A DNA stretch of 22,685 nt from a virus: positions 1-22,685 of the IMG/VR virus record IMGVR_UViG_3300043540_000344; one strand, given 5' to 3'. The translations under genes were made by a program, and so were the position numbers. The first letter of the stretch is position 1, and each line of letters opens with the position of its first letter. Shown in pieces: positions 20,631 through 22,685 of the stretch. The notes under the pieces are model-generated. The model was not told the DNA's origin and did no database searches. It saw only the letters and a program-made list of their open reading frames with translations.

Positions 20631-22193
20631 CTACCATCCAAGAGCCTCCCTTCCAGGCTGAAATATATCATCCACGGGAATAGCGTTTGCAGGACAATGC
20701 AACTTCACGGGTTGGTCATCCTCCTCAACAAACGCACCTACCTGCCTTCCTATCTTTGATAAACCAACGCACGCGAGGATGAACGCCATTGCGAGGTCGT
20801 CGTGCTCGCCTACACCTTCAAGTTTGTTGTCAGCTGTTTCTTCAAATTCCACAAGCTGCTGTGCAAGCAGGGCAGACCTGACCTCAAGACCTTCCTCGAG
20901 CAACTTTTTCGCAAGGTTGACTGCGTAGGGCTTGGAACTTTTTGTGGTTTTGAATCCGAGCAACTGCTCGATGTTGACTGTGTATCTGGTAGGCTGGCTG
21001 TGTTTATACATTTTAGTTGTTGGATATCCTGCTTGCCTGACGAAGCTATTAACTGCTGCGCCATGCGCGTTACGTTCGATGACGAGCCAAGCCTGGTTGT
21101 ATTGCATGCCAAGCTCGTAAATGTGTTCTGCGAATCTGCTTGGCGGCACAAACGGGTCATCATACACGAGCACAACCTCGAATGTGTCTGCGCACAGACC
21201 CACAATTGCAGAATGGTCAAGTCCTGTGCCTCCCGCACAATCCACACCAAAGATGTATGTTGCGTTTGGTTGCGGATGGTCGGGGTGAACTTCAAGCCAA
21301 GGTGATTTGCTTTTGAGTTGCAGTTCGGATGTAAATTTTAGTTGTATCGGAAATACTTTGTTACCCGAATACAAGAAACAATCCTCCACAGTTAGAGGAT
21401 ACTCACGCTTGAAGATTTCGAGGTCTCCGTCGCACAAGTTTTCGATAGCATACCGGCGCCAAGCGACTTGTTCGAGGGTAAGGTTGTGTTGCTGCATGAG
21501 CTGTTGTTCTTCAGCAGTGGGCACAAAAGGTTCGGGAGCTGGCAGGCGATATTCTCCTTGGATGTTCCAAGGTAGAAAATGCGGTTGTATGTCTGTTTGC
21601 CCTTCCACAAGACGCTTGTAATGTTGATGGAACCAAGTGCCGTAACCCGACGAAGTTGTTTCTTCGATGACCCAGGCGTCAGGCGTGCAAGCTTGCAAGA
21701 GGCCCGCACGAATTTGTTTCGGGTCAGGCCAGAACGCGACCTCGGACATATGTAGGTGCGTGATGTAATCGCCACGCCCGAAGCCTTTGCTACCTGCTGT
21801 GCCTATGTAGAACAAAGAATCCGTTTTCGGGAATGCAATTTCTTGTTCGTTGCTTCGCGAGGTTTTTGCTTGGACCTTAAGGTTTTTCAAAAACATTTGG
21901 ACCCTGCGAAGCAAGCGCTGCGTTGCATCCTCTCTGTGGGAGATGACAACCGCCATCGTGTGCCTGGTCATACACTCAGCTGCAAACCACGCCAAAATAA
22001 AAGAACTACAACCTCCCTGCCTGAACTTGAGGATGCAGTGCTTGCGGTTGCGAGGATTTTTCAGGCCGGGCTTGATAATGTGTTGGTCAAGGTAACGCTG
22101 TGTTGAGTTCAGTTTGAAAGGCACAAGATTCGTATTTTTGTCGTATATGTTAAACAAACTTTCAATAGCTGTGGATATCCAACTTGTTGTCAT
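20631..22193 (-). CDS. terL: Terminase large subunit (520 aa)
   Basis: This is the packaging motor and nuclease. ATPase motifs: KFRQGGCSSF (56-65) as Walker A, HLHMSEVAF (147-155) with Glu151 as Walker B acid, and TTSSGYG (179-185) as the coupling motif. Nuclease residues: FGVDCAGG (Asp318), VIERNAHG (Glu373) and EHDDLAMAF (Asp465/Asp466). All key acids are present, so it should be active. The start ATG 22193 overlaps the small terminase stop as ATGA. The length is normal. The C-terminal 40 residues are acidic then extended (EEDDQPVKLHCP). After its stop a 212-nt structured gap separates it from the next gene. Confidence 0.92.
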   Translation of the reverse strand: MTTSWISTAIESLFNIYDKNTNLVPFKLNSTQRYLDQHIIKPGLKNPRNRKHCILKFRQGGCSSFILAWFAAECMTRHTMAVVISHREDATQRLLRRVQMFLKNLKVQAKTSRSNEQEIAFPKTDSLFYIGTAGSKGFGRGDYITHLHMSEVAFWPDPKQIRAGLLQACTPDAWVIEETTSSGYGTWFHQHYKRLVEGQTDIQPHFLPWNIQGEYRLPAPEPFVPTAEEQQLMQQHNLTLEQVAWRRYAIENLCDGDLEIFKREYPLTVEDCFLYSGNKVFPIQLKFTSELQLKSKSPWLEVHPDHPQPNATYIFGVDCAGGTGLDHSAIVGLCADTFEVVLVYDDPFVPPSRFAEHIYELGMQYNQAWLVIERNAHGAAVNSFVRQAGYPTTKMYKHSQPTRYTVNIEQLLGFKTTKSSKPYAVNLAKKLLEEGLEVRSALLAQQLVEFEETADNKLEGVGEHDDLAMAFILACVGLSKIGRQVGAFVEEDDQPVKLHCPANAIPVDDIFQPGREALGW

Positions 22194-22552
22194 AGTTGCT
22201 CTGCCTGTTGTTTGAGCTGCTGCAGGATGTCTTCAGCCGTGAGGTTGACGTTGATAGTTTCTGGCTTGAAATGCTTGAGCCAAAGCTGCGCAGCCGCGAG
22301 CTTGATGCGCGGGTCAGGATTTTGCAGACCATCACGTAGGGCTTGCAAGGCCGTCTGCGCGAGGTTTTCAAACGCGTCACCAATTTCTTGCTTGTAGATG
22401 TTGATAAGCTCTTGACCTTCCGAGCTTGTTATGACTCGACGAACCAGCGCGGTTGCTTTGCCCGTTAGGTCTGCAATTTCCTGCGGCGTGTATCCACGCA
22501 AGTAGGACTGTATGATAATTGGAAGTTCGTCTCTCAAAACAATGTCGTTCAT
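22190..22552 (-). CDS. terS: Terminase small subunit (120 aa)
   Basis: This is the probable DNA-recognition partner of the large terminase. The N-terminal helix-turn-helix is visible (SYLRGYTPQEIADLTGKATALV, in pieces SYLRGYTPQEIADL and TGKATALVRRVI, residues 16-42). A central oligomerisation helix (ENLAQTALQALRDGLQNPD) and an IKLAAAQLWLKHF segment follow, with a Gln-rich C-terminus (ILQQLKQQAEQL) that would contact the large subunit. The stop overlaps terL as ATGA. ATG 22552 is the only start in frame, although GGAG lies 19 bases upstream, farther than usual. The TerS call rests on size, domain order and position. Confidence 0.8.
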   Translation of the reverse strand: MNDIVLRDELPIIIQSYLRGYTPQEIADLTGKATALVRRVITSSEGQELINIYKQEIGDAFENLAQTALQALRDGLQNPDPRIKLAAAQLWLKHFKPETINVNLTAEDILQQLKQQAEQL

Positions 22553-22556
22553 TTGG

Positions 22557-22569
22557 TTGTTGTTGTTGT
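22557..22569 (-). repeat. CAA microsatellite in the terS leader
   Basis: Four CAA/ACA units (plus strand ttgttgttgttgt) lie between GGAG and the terS ATG. They lengthen the spacer to 19 bases. Slippage here would change spacing and so translation. Confidence 0.7.
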
Positions 22570-22590
22570 CGCTCCTTTCGTTCTTACTTG

Positions 22591-22620
22591 ATTTTAACTT
22601 GTTTTGGTTGTTAAGGGCAA
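22591..22620 (-). promoter_or_regulatory. Possible sigma70-like promoter before terS
   Basis: On the minus strand TTGCCC (22620-22615) and TAAAAT (22596-22591) are 18 bases apart. The -10 matches the consensus at five of six bases, the -35 at four of six. The start site would lie about 30 bases before terS. AT-rich surroundings make chance matches likely. Confidence 0.25.
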
Positions 22621-22685
22621 CAAGAAAATTTCGGTTTAAGTTTTGACGGAATGTTGAAATCTTGCAGAGATGGGTGGGAACTTTT

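Larger units (their letters stand above)
22553..22685 (-). other. 133-nt leader upstream of terS; no gene
   Basis: No coding frame is visible on either strand. On the minus strand it holds a weak promoter-like pair, the ribosome site GGAG (22572-22575) and a CAA microsatellite. It could carry the late promoter and packaging-recognition site, since packaging sites are often in or near terS, but nothing in the sequence proves that. Confidence 0.4.

Noticed and set aside
20420-20671. 83-codon minus-strand frame spanning the terL-polyvalent gap
   Set aside because: Its start lies inside terL with no ribosome site. The protein is Cys/Arg/Pro-rich without a recognisable fold, and the region has strong RNA-type symmetry. 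An inner ATG (near 20544) with AAGG upstream could make a 40-aa peptide, but support is too thin.

Overview
The window is the packaging and virion-structure part of a tailed bacteriophage genome, most likely a short-tailed (podovirus-like) phage. It holds a terminase pair, a portal, a scaffold, an HK97-type capsid protein, a P22 gp10-like tail hub, several fibre-type proteins and large ejection-type proteins. I see no tape measure, tail tube or sheath gene, no integrase or repressor, and no tRNA, CRISPR array or insertion sequence. The SleB-type endolysin implies a peptidoglycan-walled bacterial host. A lipobox lipoprotein beside small membrane proteins hints at a diderm host. I cannot name the host or the phage genus from sequence alone.

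Every supported gene lies on the minus strand, so the transcriptional order runs from high to low coordinates. Gaps are tiny (mostly 0 to 15 nt), several junctions are ATGA overlaps (TerS/TerL, endolysin/ATP-grasp, lipoprotein/TM protein, 85-aa protein/tail hub), and strong GGAGG-type ribosome sites sit before most starts. GTG starts appear at 3966, 9483, 10926 and 13270, and a TTG start at 10754. The layout suggests one long late operon, possibly driven from the 133-nt leader at the right edge.

Layout in transcription order: small terminase (22552), large terminase (22193), a 212-nt structured intergenic region (20419-20630), a 993-aa polyvalent-type protein with a HELGH metallopeptidase motif (20418), portal (17428), a zinc-ribbon protein whose start lies inside the portal gene (15801), a 64-aa protein (15448), scaffold (15279), major capsid protein (14675), a beta-rich small protein (13699), a TM/coiled-coil protein (13427), SleB-like endolysin (13270), a PurD-like ATP-grasp enzyme (12845), a 58-aa basic protein wholly nested in the ATP-grasp 3' end (11575), a second basic protein of 57 aa (11398), an HTHGG protein (11213), a holin-like protein (10926), a lipoprotein (10754), a TM protein (10350), head-tail adaptor (10164), tail fibre (9483), two further fibre-type proteins (7682 and 7248), an 85-aa coiled-coil protein (6413), P22 gp10-like tail hub (6159), and then three ejection-type proteins ending at position 69.

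The most unusual points are: (1) two small, recognisable proteins encoded in the +1 frame inside the 3' tails of longer genes (zinc ribbon in portal, basic 58-aa protein in ATP-grasp), with a possible third case at 2603-2860; (2) a PurD-like ATP-grasp enzyme with an altered metal-binding motif, placed between lysis and head-tail genes and followed by two very basic mini-proteins; (3) a polyvalent protein between terminase and portal, with three hydrophobic segments each followed by an acidic-EA-P signature and with an internal duplication; (4) an intergenic RNA that can fold in alternative ways and ends in a small hairpin holding the ribosome-binding site of that protein.
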